Part shown: one piece after another, positions 44,158 to 57,212 of the stretch | Numbering within the stretch: the stretch's first letter is position 1 | How the letters are laid out: the number at the start of each line of letters is the position of its first letter | Assembly (NCBI RefSeq): GCF_006442795.2 | Contig: NZ_CP083956.1 | Location: 248,001-312,000, forward strand | Length of the DNA: 64,000 nt | Source of the DNA: Mesorhizobium sp. B1-1-8 | GTDB taxonomy: Bacteria; Pseudomonadota; Alphaproteobacteria; Rhizobiales; Rhizobiaceae | Direction of reading: 5' to 3' | Notes under the pieces: generated by a model | What the model saw: the letters and a program-made list of their open reading frames with translations, nothing else | Told to the model about the DNA's origin: nothing | Databases searched by the model: none | Program-made: the position numbers and the translations under genes

Positions 44158-45026
44158 TGGCGCAGGATCGGCCGCGTCAGGCATGTCGGCCCGCCTTCGC
44201 AGGCGATGCAGAGCGCATCCGCCTCGAAGATTTCAACCGTGCAGCCGGCGGCCTCCATCGCGGCTTTGGTCCTGGGAAAGCCTGCAACGGCAATGATCTT
44301 GAGCGGGCTGGTCGGCAGTACGTTCAGGCTAAGGCCATTGGACGCGGCGAACTCGTCGGCGTCGCCTTCGACCAGCCGGATGCCGCGCGCCTTCAGCATC
44401 TGATAGAACGGGGCCGGCAAAAGCGGTGAATAGACCAGCGCCAGGTCGTCAGCCAGCGGGCTGATCACCGACATCAGATGCAGGCACGCCTCTTCGCCCT
44501 GCCACAGCGGCAGGTCAAAGCCGTAGACGGAAATGCCCAGCGGCGTCAGCAGGTTGGAAACCTGCTGGATGCCTTCCTGGTTGGAGCGGATGCCGCGCCC
44601 GATCGCCAGCGTGCGGCCATCCAGCCACACACAATCACCGCCTTCGACCTGGCCCGGAGCCTCGACGCGGCCGAGAATCGGAATGCCCAGACTTCTGTAG
44701 GTTTCCTCATGCAGGGAGGGCTCCCTGGCGCGCAATGGTTTGCCCATGGACAGGATCAGCGCGCCGCGGTCGGTCATCAGCGATGGGTCATGCGTGAACA
44801 CCGAATCCGAAAGTCCGTCGGCCTTGTCCTCAATCCATTCGATTTCGGCGCCGGATGCCGCCACCAATTCGGCGAGGACTGCGTGCTGCGAGGCGGCTTT
44901 CGCCGGGTCGAATGTCGGGCCGTAGTGCCATGCAGCCCTGTCGGCGCCGCGCATGGCATTGGTTGCCGCCCGCATGAGCACACGCCGCAGCGGCGCCGCC
45001 ATGGACTGTGATCCGAAAGCGCTCAA
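44154..45026 (-). CDS. Amidinotransferase/DDAH-type guanidino hydrolase
   Basis: A 290-residue member of the amidinotransferase/dimethylarginine dimethylaminohydrolase fold (five-bladed beta/alpha propeller). Visible active-site segments: DSVFTHDPSLM, PGQVEGGDCVWLDG (Glu/Asp pair) and the catalytic Cys in ACEGGPTCLTRPIL. It probably hydrolyses a substituted arginine or another guanidine to citrulline-like product and amine. The TTG at 45026 has AAGGG at good spacing; ATG 45002 is an alternative. It is the first gene of a minus-strand operon with TetR and AruI-like genes, divergent from the importer. Confidence 0.85.
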   Translation of the reverse strand: MSAFGSQSMAAPLRRVLMRAATNAMRGADRAAWHYGPTFDPAKAASQHAVLAELVAASGAEIEWIEDKADGLSDSVFTHDPSLMTDRGALILSMGKPLRAREPSLHEETYRSLGIPILGRVEAPGQVEGGDCVWLDGRTLAIGRGIRSNQEGIQQVSNLLTPLGISVYGFDLPLWQGEEACLHLMSVISPLADDLALVYSPLLPAPFYQMLKARGIRLVEGDADEFAASNGLSLNVLPTSPLKIIAVAGFPRTKAAMEAAGCTVEIFEADALCIACEGGPTCLTRPILRQ

Positions 45027-45238
45027 TCGATGCCCTTTTTAAGCTGAAAAAAATCGAGAAAATTTCATCGGAGGCTATTTATACACTTGCACAATAAGGC
45101 CGCAAGTGCCGTAATGAGCGGGATTGACGGGCTCGCGCTGTTGGGTCCATGCTGAAGTCTGGAGCGGGCAATACAGCGTATGTTGATTAGCCGGATAGAC
45201 GTTCGACGAACTGCCGTCGACCATACAGAGGTCACCCG

Positions 45239-46054
45239 GTGAGCGCGGTGGAAGCTGCCGCAGTCTTACCCGGCAAGGTCCAGGACGGCGCCGCCGAAGC
45301 CATCCATGTCGAAAACCTGCATAAGAAATTCGGCCATTTGCATGTGCTGAAGGGCGTTTCGCTGTCGGCGCGCGACGGCGAGGTAATCGCCATCATCGGC
45401 GGCTCGGGCTCGGGCAAGTCGACGCTGCTGCGCTGCATCAACTGCCTGGAGAACCCGACCAGCGGCATCATCCGGGTCAATGGCGAGGAGATAAAGCTGA
45501 AGGCCGACAGCCACGGCCACACCATTCCCGCCGACCGCAAGCAGATCGAGCGCATCCGCTCCAAGCTCGGCATGGTGTTCCAGAATTTCAATCTGTGGAG
45601 CCACATGACGCTGATCGAGAACGTCATCGAGGTTCCGGTGCATGTGCTGGGCGTCAAGCGCGACGAAGCGATCGCCCAGGCCGAGAAACTGCTTGCCCGC
45701 GTCGGCCTGGCCGAGAAGCGCGACGTCTATCCTGCCTATCTGTCGGGCGGCCAGCAGCAGCGCGCCGCGATCGCCCGGGCGCTGGCGATCAATCCGCGCG
45801 TCATGCTGTTCGACGAACCGACCTCGGCGCTCGACCCGGAGCTGGTCGGCGAGGTGCTGAAGGTGATCGGCGACCTGGCGCGCGAGGGGCGCACAATGGT
45901 GCTGGTGACGCATGAAATGAAGTTCGCCCGCGAGGTCGCGACGCATGTCGTCTACCTCTACAACGGGCTGGTCGAGGAAGAAGGCACGCCGGAACAAATA
46001 TTCGGCACGCCCAAATCCGAAAGGCTCAAGCAATTCCTCCGCAACGTCGGCTAG
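45239..46054 (+). CDS. Polar amino acid ABC transporter ATP-binding protein (HisP/OccP type)
   Basis: A 271-residue ATPase of the basic/polar amino-acid importer group: Walker [11 protein letters not shown]-loop [16 protein letters not shown] (the LWSHMT sequence is typical of HisP/OccP), signature [15 protein letters not shown], Walker [15 protein letters not shown] and switch His VTHEMKFA. The insert [18 protein letters not shown] is also HisP/OccP-like. GTG start with GAGG upstream. First gene of a four-gene importer operon. Confidence 0.92.
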   Translation: MSAVEAAAVLPGKVQDGAAEAIHVENLHKKFGHLHVLKGVSLSARDGEVIAIIGGSGSGKSTLLRCINCLENPTSGIIRVNGEEIKLKADSHGHTIPADRKQIERIRSKLGMVFQNFNLWSHMTLIENVIEVPVHVLGVKRDEAIAQAEKLLARVGLAEKRDVYPAYLSGGQQQRAAIARALAINPRVMLFDEPTSALDPELVGEVLKVIGDLAREGRTMVLVTHEMKFAREVATHVVYLYNGLVEEEGTPEQIFGTPKSERLKQFLRNVG

Positions 46055-46110
46055 GGCCGGCGTCAAGCGGAGCGAAAAACCGGGAACAACAACAAACTGG
46101 GAGTCCTGAA

Positions 46111-46905
46111 ATGAAGACTGTTCTCAAGACAATGGCCGCCGCGCTGCTGTTCGGCGTCGCCGCGATGGGCGTAGCCAAGGCCGATCCGGTCAAGATCGGC
46201 GTCGCCGCCGAGCCCTATCCGCCGTTCACCTCGCCGGATGCCTCGGGCAAATGGGTCGGCTGGGAAATCGACTTCATCGACGCCGTCTGCGCCGAAGAGA
46301 AGCTCGACTGCGTGATCACGCCTGTCGCCTGGGACGGCATCATTCCGGCGCTGACCACCAAGAAGATCGACCTCATCGTCTCCTCGATGTCGATCACGGA
46401 CGAGCGCAAAAAGACGATCGACTTCTCGGACAAGTATTACAACACGCCGACGGCGATCATCGGGCCGAAGGATCAGAAGTTCGGCGCCACGCCGGACGAC
46501 CTCAAGGGCAAGGTCGTCGGCGTTCAGGTATCGACGGTGCATGCCGTCTACGCCAAGAAGCACTTCACCGGGGCGCAGGAAATCAAGGAATACCAGACCC
46601 AGGATGAGGCCAACCAGGATCTCGCCGCCGGCCGGCTCGACGCGGTGCAGGCCGATTCCATCGCGCTCGGCGAATTCCTGAAATCCGATCAAGGCAAGGC
46701 CTGCTGCGACCTCAAGGGCATGGTGGCTCCGGACGACGAGGTGCTCGGACCGGGCGTCGGCGCCGGCGTGCGCAAGGAAGACACCGCGCTGAAGGAAAAA
46801 ATCAACGCCGGCATCAAGGCGATCCGCGCCAACGGCAAATATGACGAGATCTCGAAGAAATACTTCGATTTCGATATCTACGGCGGCGCGCCGCAGTCGA
46901 ACTGA
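46111..46905 (+). CDS. Polar amino acid ABC transporter substrate-binding protein
   Basis: A 264-residue periplasmic binding protein (family 3). Signal peptide MKTVLKTMAAALLFGVAAMGVAKA, then DPVKIGVAAEPYPPFTSPDASGKWVGWEIDFIDAVCAE, WDGIIPALTTKKIDLIVSSMSITDERKKTIDFSDKYY (the Arg that binds the ligand carboxylate) and DAVQADSIAL. Similar to lysine/arginine/ornithine and octopine binding proteins. With the guanidino enzymes next door, an arginine derivative is the likely ligand. GGAG lies before the ATG. Confidence 0.92.
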   Translation: MKTVLKTMAAALLFGVAAMGVAKADPVKIGVAAEPYPPFTSPDASGKWVGWEIDFIDAVCAEEKLDCVITPVAWDGIIPALTTKKIDLIVSSMSITDERKKTIDFSDKYYNTPTAIIGPKDQKFGATPDDLKGKVVGVQVSTVHAVYAKKHFTGAQEIKEYQTQDEANQDLAAGRLDAVQADSIALGEFLKSDQGKACCDLKGMVAPDDEVLGPGVGAGVRKEDTALKEKINAGIKAIRANGKYDEISKKYFDFDIYGGAPQSN

Positions 46906-47079
46906 CGCCCTTTCGCGCATGAGTGAGGGCATGGCGCCGGCGCCATGCCCCTTGCCCAATTGCCACGCATGCCTGCCGCTGCTCCTGTGGCCAGCGGCTG
47001 AGCCAGGACTCCGGGGGCGAAGCTGATCGACGCGTTTCTTCCGGCCTCGGCGGCCGGCATCATCGAACTTCTGTCGCCC

Positions 47080-47772
47080 GTGCCGCCCGGCTGGGGCGCT
47101 ACGTTGCTGGTCGGCTTGCTGCATTCGATCGAGATTGCCCTTGGCGCCACCTGCCTCGGCCTTTTGATCGGCACCGGCGGCGCCTTCGGCAAGCTCTATG
47201 GCGGGCCGGTGACGCGCGACCTTTTGGCGGTCTACACCACAGTGGTCCGCGCGGTGCCGGAACTAGTGCTGATCCTGCTGCTCTATTACGCGGGCACCGA
47301 CCTGATCAACCAGGTGCTGACGGCGATAGGCTATCAGCGCGTCGATATCAGCGGGCTGGCGGCCGGCATTTTCGTCCTCGGCGTCGTCCAGGGCGCCTAT
47401 TCGACGGAGGTCATCCGCGGCGCCATTCTTGCCATCCCGCAGGGGCAAATCGAAGCCGCCCGCGCTTACGGCATGCCGCCGGGCCTGATGCTGCGGCGCA
47501 TAACGCTGCCGGCGATGCTGCCCTTCGCCATTCCCGGCCTTGCCAATCTCTGGCTGATCGCCACCAAGGACACCGCGCTGCTCGCCGTCGTCGGCTTCTT
47601 CGAGCTGACGCTCGCTACAAGGCAGGCGGCAGGGGTGACCAAAGCCTACCTGCTCTTCTACGTCGCCGCCGGCGCGCTCTATCTCGCCCTGACGCTGTTT
47701 TCGAACCTGATCATCGGCCGCGTCGAGGCGTGGTCGCGACGCGGCATGCCTTCGGTCAAGGAGGCGCGCTGA
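47080..47772 (+). CDS. Polar amino acid ABC transporter permease (HisQ/OccQ type)
   Basis: A 230-residue permease with five helices and the EAA loop QGQIEAARAYGMPPGLMLRRITLPAMLPFAIPG. The GTG at 47080 is used here, but the frame is open upstream to 47002, and a CTG at 47023 (LIDAFLPASAAGIIELLSP, GGGGGCGAAG upstream) would give the N-terminus usual for the family. It ends TGATG, overlapping the next permease gene by one base. Confidence 0.88.
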   Translation: MPPGWGATLLVGLLHSIEIALGATCLGLLIGTGGAFGKLYGGPVTRDLLAVYTTVVRAVPELVLILLLYYAGTDLINQVLTAIGYQRVDISGLAAGIFVLGVVQGAYSTEVIRGAILAIPQGQIEAARAYGMPPGLMLRRITLPAMLPFAIPGLANLWLIATKDTALLAVVGFFELTLATRQAAGVTKAYLLFYVAAGALYLALTLFSNLIIGRVEAWSRRGMPSVKEAR

Positions 47773-48581
47773 TGTCGAGCGAGGCGACCGCGATCAACAT
47801 GGCGGCGCGCGCCTCCATCTGGCTCAGGCCGCACCGCATCGTGCTGATCCTGATTGCGCTCGCCCTGGTGTTCTGCGCGGCGTTCTTCATGCGCTGGGAC
47901 TGGCTGCCGCAATATTGGGAAATGGGGCTTGTCGGTCTCTGGCGGTCGCTGTGGATCCTCGCCGTCACCTGCGCGCTCGGCTTCATGATTGCCCTGCCGG
48001 TCGGGCTGGCGCAGGCCGCCGGATCGATCTGGGTCGCGGCGCCGGCCAAAGTGTTCTGCACGATCATTCGCGGCACGCCGCTGCTGTTGCAACTGTGGCT
48101 GCTCTATTACGGCCTCGGCTCGCTGTTCCCGCAATATCCGTGGATACGCGAGTCCTGGATGTGGCCGTATCTGCGGCAAGCCTGGCCCTATGGCGTGCTG
48201 GCGCTGACCTTGTCCTTCGCGGGCTATGAGGGCGAGGTGATGCGCGGCGCCTTCGCCGGCGTGCCGAGAGGGCAACTCGAGGCCGCGCGCGCCTTCGGCA
48301 TGAGCCGCTGGAAGATCTTCCGCCGCATCTGGCTGCCGCAGGCCTTCTACCGCGCGCTGCCGACGCTGACCGGCGAAACCGTGCTGCAATTGAAGTCGAC
48401 GCCGCTGGTGGCGACGATCAGCGTCATCGACATCTTCGCCGTCTCGTCCAAGGTGCGCCAGGACACTTATCTCACCTACGAGCCTTTGCTGCTGCTGGCG
48501 CTGATCTACATGACCATCACCGGCATTCTGGTCTTGATTTTCAGCCGGATAGAGGCTCGGATTCCGGTGAAGATCGGATAA
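47772..48581 (+). CDS. Polar amino acid ABC transporter permease (HisM/OccM type)
   Basis: A 269-residue permease, with a longer N-terminus and the EAA loop RGQLEAARAFGMSRWKIFRRIWLPQAFYRALP. FCTIIRGTPLLLQLWLLYYGLG is the typical HisM-type second-helix block. It pairs with the previous permease to form the membrane channel. Confidence 0.9.
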   Translation: MSSEATAINMAARASIWLRPHRIVLILIALALVFCAAFFMRWDWLPQYWEMGLVGLWRSLWILAVTCALGFMIALPVGLAQAAGSIWVAAPAKVFCTIIRGTPLLLQLWLLYYGLGSLFPQYPWIRESWMWPYLRQAWPYGVLALTLSFAGYEGEVMRGAFAGVPRGQLEAARAFGMSRWKIFRRIWLPQAFYRALPTLTGETVLQLKSTPLVATISVIDIFAVSSKVRQDTYLTYEPLLLLALIYMTITGILVLIFSRIEARIPVKIG

Positions 48582-48652
48582 GCGAATAGGGAATAGCGAA
48601 TAGCGAGTAGTTAGCTTATTCCCCTTCTCGCTACTCGCTATTCCCTACTCGC
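48582..48652. repeat. Inverted-repeat element of 'gcgaatagcgagtag' type
   Basis: Left arm gcgaatagggaatagcgaa (48582 on) with an internal near-tandem gaatagcga; right arm ctactcgctattccctactcgc at 48631-48652. The arms pair as a stem of about 22 bp with some mismatches. It starts right after the permease stop codon and ends before the Ldh gene. Confidence 0.6.
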
Positions 48653-48670
48653 TGTTGCGGAGCAACTCCA

Positions 48671-49672
48671 ATGCAACTCACTCTCGACCAGGCAACAGGG
48701 CTGTGCCGGATGGCAGCGCTCGGCGCCGGCGCCAATGAGGAGGCGGCGCAATCGCTGACCGCTGCGATCGTTGCGGCGGAGGCGGAAGGCCTGGCGACGG
48801 TCGGCCTGTCGCATCTCATCGACTACCTTGAGGCGATGGAAGCCGGTCGCATCGACGGCAATGCCGATCCGGTGATCACGCGGCCGGCGCTTGCCGTCTA
48901 TCTTTCCGACGCGCGCGGCGGGCTTGCCCATACCGGCTTCGACCGCACGATCGAGGACCTTGCCAAGGCGGCAAGGCTGTTCGGCGTCGCCATCTTCTCG
49001 CAGAATAACGCCTATACCTGCGGCGCGCTCGGCTATTTCACCGGGCGGCTGGCCGCGCAGGGACTGGTCTCATTCGCCGCGACCAACGGGCCGGCCCTGC
49101 TTGCCGGCTCGGGCTCGGTCAAGCCGGTCTACTGCACCAATCCGATATCCTTTGCCGCGCCCGCCGCGGAGGGACCGCCGCTCGTCATCGACCAGGCGTC
49201 CAGCTCCACTGCCTTCGTCAACATCCGCAAGGCGGCCGAGAACGGCGAGAAAATCCCCGAAGGCTGGGCGCTGGATGCCAGCGGCAATCCGACCACCGAT
49301 CCTGCAGCGGCCATGAAAGGGGCGATGCTCGCCTTCGGCGGCCAGCGCGGCGCCAACATAGCACTCATGGTCGAGGTGCTGTCGGCAGGCCTTTCCGGCG
49401 CCAACTGGTCGCTCGACGCGCCCTCCTTCACCTCAGGGGCGGACAGTCCCGGAACCGGCCTCTTCGTGCTGGCTATCGAGCCCAAACTGCTCGACCCGGA
49501 TTTCGAACAGCGCATAAGAGACCAGCTCGACCGGCTGCGCCGACGCTATGGCGTGTACATTCCCGGCCGCGGGCGGGCCGAGGCCGCCGAAAAAGCGACG
49601 GCGCGCGGCATCGACGTGCCGAAGGCCGTGGTGCAGCGCATTTCCGAATTTGCCGAGCGCTATTCGGCCTGA
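48671..49672 (+). CDS. Ldh-family (malate/L-lactate dehydrogenase-like) oxidoreductase
   Basis: A 333-residue member of the Ldh_2 family, whose members include Delta1-piperideine-2-carboxylate/pyrroline-2-carboxylate reductases, ureidoglycolate and sulfolactate dehydrogenases. Family blocks: VGLSHLIDYLEAMEAGRI, AIFSQNNAYTCGALGYFTGRLA, GSVKPVYCTNPISFAAP and GGQRGANIALMVEVLSAGLSGA. It uses NAD(P)H on 2-oxo acids or cyclic imines. Located behind the importer operon, it might reduce a ketoacid or imine derived from the imported amino acid; inference only. Confidence 0.82.
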   Translation: MQLTLDQATGLCRMAALGAGANEEAAQSLTAAIVAAEAEGLATVGLSHLIDYLEAMEAGRIDGNADPVITRPALAVYLSDARGGLAHTGFDRTIEDLAKAARLFGVAIFSQNNAYTCGALGYFTGRLAAQGLVSFAATNGPALLAGSGSVKPVYCTNPISFAAPAAEGPPLVIDQASSSTAFVNIRKAAENGEKIPEGWALDASGNPTTDPAAAMKGAMLAFGGQRGANIALMVEVLSAGLSGANWSLDAPSFTSGADSPGTGLFVLAIEPKLLDPDFEQRIRDQLDRLRRRYGVYIPGRGRAEAAEKATARGIDVPKAVVQRISEFAERYSA

Positions 49673-49747
49673 TCCGGAAACCATTCCCGCGACCAGCCGT
49701 ATCTTCAAAGCCTGTTGAACCTTTCGCCGTTCCGCAGCAACCCATCG

Positions 49748-49941
49748 GCGGCACTCCACACCGCAAGCCGCAAGGGTGGCTTCGTCGCGGCTTGCGGTTG
49801 GCGGCGCCGCGCCGGGCGTTCAGGGCCGAGGCGGGCGTGCTTGCTTCACGCCGCCTTGATACCGTCTCAGGTCAGGCCGCCTCGTTGGTCCCTGTTTTCG
49901 GCGGGCGCGTTGCCCGGAAAACCCCGCTTCGGCGGGGTTTT
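49748..49941 (+). ncRNA. Structured intergenic region ending in a terminator: candidate small RNA
   Basis: The 421-bp gap between the Ldh gene and the NDUFA9-like gene contains several strong stems: CCGCAAGCCGC/GCGGCTTGCGG (49761-49771 with 49787-49797), a GGCGTG/CACGCC stem near 49835-49855, a short GGGC/GCCC hairpin near 49905, and a perfect terminator at 49918-49941. The last two stems preceded by a pyrimidine-rich single strand resemble the layout of alphaproteobacterial sRNAs of the suhB/MmgR group, but I cannot confirm family membership. No protein is credible here. Confidence 0.45.
49918..49941 (+). terminator. Perfect intrinsic terminator
   Basis: AAAACCCCGC-TTCG-GCGGGGTTTT, a 10-bp stem with a stable UUCG tetraloop. 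It lies 246 bp after the Ldh gene, too far to be its usual terminator, which suggests that a separate transcript ends here. Confidence 0.85.
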
Positions 49942-50093
49942 CTGCATCCGCTTCATCGCCGGCAGACGCGCCTCGGCAAGACATTCCGACAAGACCAAAA
50001 CATGGCGCCAGCGACGACGCGTCGCCCTTTGCCTTTGGCGCGAAACCGACTATGAAACGGCTGCAGCCAAGCTTTCGAGCGCCGGAGCCAGCC

Positions 50094-51077
50094 ATGACCG
50101 AAATCCTGCAGACGCCCAAGCTCATCGTCATCTTCGGCGGATCCGGTTTCGTCGGCCGCCATATCGTGCGCGCGCTGGCCAAGCGCGGCTACCGCATCCG
50201 GGTCGCCTGCCGGCGGCCCGACCTTGCCGGCCATTTGCAGCCGCTCGGCAATGTCGGCCAGATCCAGCCGGTGCAGGCCAATGTGCGCGTGCGCTGGTCG
50301 GTCGACCGCGCCGTGCAGGGCGCCGATCACGTCATCAACCTCGTCGCCATTTTGCATGAGACGGGCCGGCAGAAATTCACCGCCGTGCACGAATTCGGCG
50401 CCCGCGCCGTCGCCGAAGCCGCGCGCTCGGTCGGCGCCGGCCTCACTCACATCTCCGCGCTCGGCGCCGACGAGAATTCCCCCTCAGACTATGCCCGCAC
50501 CAAGGCGCTCGGCGAAAAGGCGGTGTTCGAGACGATCGCGGATGCCGTCATCTTGCGGCCGTCGATCAATTTCGGCCCCGAGGACGGCTTCTTCAACCGC
50601 TTCGCCAACATGGCGCGCTATTCGCCGGTGCTGCCGCTGATCGGCGGCGGGCAGACGAAATTCCAGCCGGTCTATGTCGGCGACGTCGCCGAGGCGGTGG
50701 CGCGCTCGGTCGAAGGCAAGGTCGGGGGCGGCCAGGTCTACGAGCTCGGCGGGCCGCAGGTGCTGACCTTCAAGGAATGCATGGAAGAACTGCTCGCGGT
50801 GATCGATCGCCAGCGGCTGCTGATACCGGTGCCGTGGTGGGTGGCGAACATCCAGGCCTCTGTCCTCGGCCTCTTGCCCAATCCGCTGCTGACCAGGGAC
50901 CAGGTGCTGCAGCTGCGCGAGCACAACATCGTCTCCGAGGAAGCCGCCAAGGCAAACAGGACACTTGCCGGCCTCGGCATCCAGCCGCAGGCGATCGCCA
51001 CGATCCTGCCGAGCTATCTCTGGCGCTTCCGCGCCGCGGGCCAGTTCCAGCAGCGCCGCCCGATCGCTGACCGATAG
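50094..51077 (+). CDS. Complex I NDUFA9-like NAD(P)-binding protein
   Basis: A 327-residue extended/atypical SDR. The start at 50094 gives MTEILQTPKLIVIFGGSGFVGRHIVRALAKRGYRIRV (NAD(P) loop GGSGFVG). Further blocks: VVDRAV-like VDRAVQGADHVINLVAILHE, SALGADENSPSDYARTKALGEKAVFE and RPSINFGPEDGFFNRFA. This matches the NDUFA9 subunit family associated with respiratory complex I in mitochondria and alphaproteobacteria. The classical YxxxK appears as YARTK. Its role in bacteria is not settled. Confidence 0.85.
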   Translation: MTEILQTPKLIVIFGGSGFVGRHIVRALAKRGYRIRVACRRPDLAGHLQPLGNVGQIQPVQANVRVRWSVDRAVQGADHVINLVAILHETGRQKFTAVHEFGARAVAEAARSVGAGLTHISALGADENSPSDYARTKALGEKAVFETIADAVILRPSINFGPEDGFFNRFANMARYSPVLPLIGGGQTKFQPVYVGDVAEAVARSVEGKVGGGQVYELGGPQVLTFKECMEELLAVIDRQRLLIPVPWWVANIQASVLGLLPNPLLTRDQVLQLREHNIVSEEAAKANRTLAGLGIQPQAIATILPSYLWRFRAAGQFQQRRPIADR

Positions 51078-51179
51078 AGCGTTTCACCGTTTCACGGAAA
51101 CGGCGAAACACTCTATCTCTTTGTTTTTACGCAATTCCGGACGGAAAACCGTGTCACACTTTTCCTGGAATTGCTCTAG
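51076..51179. repeat. Alphaproteobacterial 'agagcgtttcaccg...gaattgctctag' repeat
   Basis: A hairpin AGAGCGTTTCaCCGTTTC / GAAACGGcGAAACaCTCT is followed by acgcaattccggacggaaaaccg and cacttttcctggaattgctcta. This composite repeat is common in Mesorhizobium and Rhizobium intergenic DNA. It separates two convergent genes and may act as a terminator. Confidence 0.7.
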
Positions 51180-51188
51180 CGCGCTCCC

Positions 51189-55306
<4,118 letters not shown>

Positions 55307-55323
55307 GCCGACCGGCCGACAGC

Positions 55324-55374
55324 CTTCTGCAACAAAAAAAGCCCAGCGGATGCTGGGCTTTTTTGTTGCAGAAG
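55324..55374. terminator. Bidirectional terminator between gyrB and pntB
   Basis: A near-perfect 51-nt palindrome: CTTCTGCAACAAAAAA-a-GCCCAGC-ggat-GCTGGGC-tTTTTTTGTTGCAGAAG. The A-run and T-run flank the GC core symmetrically, so it can end transcription of both convergent units, gyrB and the pnt operon. Confidence 0.92.
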
Positions 55375-55384
55375 CTGCGGCTAA

Positions 55385-56782
55385 TCAGTGATCCATGGCC
55401 TTGACGATTTCCTCGGTCATCTTCTTGGCGTCGCCGAGCAGCATCATGGTGCCGTCCTTGTAGAACAGCGTGTTGTCGATGCCGGCATAACCGGAGCCGA
55501 GCGAGCGCTTGACGAAGAGGCAGGTGCGGGCCTTGTCGACGTCGAGGATCGGCATGCCGTAAATCGGCGAGGACTTGTCGTCACGCGCGGACGGGTTGGT
55601 GACGTCGTTGGCGCCGATGACATAGGCGACGTCGGCCTGCGCGAACTCGGAGTTGATGTCCTCCAGCTCGAACACCTCGTCATAGGGCACGTTGGCCTCG
55701 GCTAGAAGCACGTTCATGTGGCCGGGCATGCGGCCGGCGACGGGATGGATGGCGTATTTGACGTCGACGCCATTAGCCTTGAGCTTGTCGGCCATTTCAC
55801 GCAGCGCATGCTGCGCCTGGGCGACCGCCATGCCGTAGCCGGGCACGATGATGACCTTCTGCGCGTTCATCATCAGATAGGCGGCGTCCTCCGCCGAGCC
55901 CTGCTTGACGGTGCGCTCGATGCCATCATCGGCAGCCGCGGCCGTTTCGCCGCCGAAGCCGCCGAGGATGACGGAGATGAAAGAGCGGTTCATGCCCTTG
56001 CACATGATGTAGGACAGGATCGCACCCGACGAGCCGACCAGCGCGCCGGTGATGATCAGCGCCAGATTGCCGAGCGTGAAGCCGAGCGCAGCCGCCGCCC
56101 AGCCGGAATAGGAGTTCAGCATCGACACCACGACCGGCATGTCGGCGCCGCCGATCGGGATGATGAGAAGGACACCGAGGACGAGCGATGCCGCCACGAT
56201 CAGCCAGAAGACGAGCTTCGATTCCGTGGTGACGAGCAGCACGATCAGCACCACAAGAGCAATGCCGAGCGCGATGTTGATAAGGTGGCGGCCGCCGATC
56301 ATGATCGGCTTGCCGGACATGCGGCCGTCGAGCTTCAGGAAGGCGATGACCGAGCCGGTGAAAGTGATGGCGCCGATGGCGACGCCGAGGCTCATCTCGA
56401 TCAGCGCCTGGCCGTGGATGTCGCCCGCCGTGCCGATGCCGAAGCTTTCCGGGGCATAGATCGCGGCAGCCGCCACCATGACGGCGGCAAGGCCGACGAG
56501 GCTGTGGAAGGCGGCGACCAACTGCGGCATCGAAGTCATGGCGATGCGGCGCGCGGTGACTGCGCCGAGGCCGCCGCCGATAGCAAGACCGAGCACGATC
56601 AGGCCGAAGCCGCCGACCGAAGGGACGGCAAGCGCCAGGGTGGTGGCGATGGCGATGCCCATGCCGATCATGCCGTAGAGATTGCCCTGACGGCTGGCGG
56701 TCGGGTGCGACAGACCACGCAGCGCCAGGATGAACAGGATGCCGGAGACAAGATAAAGGAACGAAGCGAAGTTGGCGTTCAC
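55385..56782 (-). CDS. pntB: NAD(P) transhydrogenase subunit beta
   Basis: A 465-residue protein with about nine membrane helices in the first 280 residues (NANFASFLYLVSGILFILALRGLSHPTASRQGN at the start) and the NADP-binding domain III at the C-terminus: VIIVPGYGMAVAQAQHALREMADKL, HPVAGRMPGHMNVLLAEANVPYD, VIGANDVTNPSARDD and VKRSLGSGYAGIDN. It couples proton entry to hydride transfer from NADH to NADP+. Third gene of a three-gene operon. Confidence 0.96.
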   Translation of the reverse strand: MNANFASFLYLVSGILFILALRGLSHPTASRQGNLYGMIGMGIAIATTLALAVPSVGGFGLIVLGLAIGGGLGAVTARRIAMTSMPQLVAAFHSLVGLAAVMVAAAAIYAPESFGIGTAGDIHGQALIEMSLGVAIGAITFTGSVIAFLKLDGRMSGKPIMIGGRHLINIALGIALVVLIVLLVTTESKLVFWLIVAASLVLGVLLIIPIGGADMPVVVSMLNSYSGWAAAALGFTLGNLALIITGALVGSSGAILSYIMCKGMNRSFISVILGGFGGETAAAADDGIERTVKQGSAEDAAYLMMNAQKVIIVPGYGMAVAQAQHALREMADKLKANGVDVKYAIHPVAGRMPGHMNVLLAEANVPYDEVFELEDINSEFAQADVAYVIGANDVTNPSARDDKSSPIYGMPILDVDKARTCLFVKRSLGSGYAGIDNTLFYKDGTMMLLGDAKKMTEEIVKAMDH

Positions 56783-56783
56783 G

Positions 56784-57212
56784 TCACTTGTCCTTCTTCT
56801 TGTACATGGCCAGCATGCGCTGGGTGACGAGGAAGCCGCCGAAGATGTTGACCGAGACCAGCATCAGCGCCACGAAGCCGAAGCCCGTGGCAATGCCGGA
56901 CGCCGAGATGCCGACGGCAAGCAGCGCGCCGACGACGATCACGGAAGAGATTGCATTGGTGACGGCCATCAGCGGCGTATGCAGTGCTGGCGTTACCGAC
57001 CAGACCACATAATAGCCGACGAAGATCGCCAGCACGAAAATGGCGAAGCGGAAGACGAAGGGGTCGATGGCGCCGCCCGATAGAGCGTGTGCGGCGCCGC
57101 CGGCGGCCTCGGCGCCGCCCGGTGCCGCTGCAAGGTTCTGCACCGCGACCTTGACGGCAGCGGTCGCCTGATCGAGCTGATCGAGGGCTCTCTGCAAGCT
57201 CTGGTCCATCAC
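56784..57212 (-). CDS. pntAB: NAD(P) transhydrogenase subunit alpha part 2 (membrane segment)
   Basis: A 142-residue protein that corresponds to the C-terminal membrane part of PntA in enterobacteria. After a short Ala-rich helix it contains [49 protein letters not shown], the conserved block with three to four membrane helices. The split PntAA/PntAB arrangement is normal for Rhizobiales and Rhodospirillum. Overlaps the pntAA stop by 4 nt and ends 1 nt before pntB. Confidence 0.94.
   Translation of the reverse strand: MMDQSLQRALDQLDQATAAVKVAVQNLAAAPGGAEAAGGAAHALSGGAIDPFVFRFAIFVLAIFVGYYVVWSVTPALHTPLMAVTNAISSVIVVGALLAVGISASGIATGFGFVALMLVSVNIFGGFLVTQRMLAMYKKKDK

Noticed and set aside
48582..48660. 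Possible CRISPR-like array of short repeats
   Set aside because: Repeats are inverted and only 10-20 bp with no spacers of constant length; it is a palindromic intergenic element. No CRISPR array was seen anywhere in the window.
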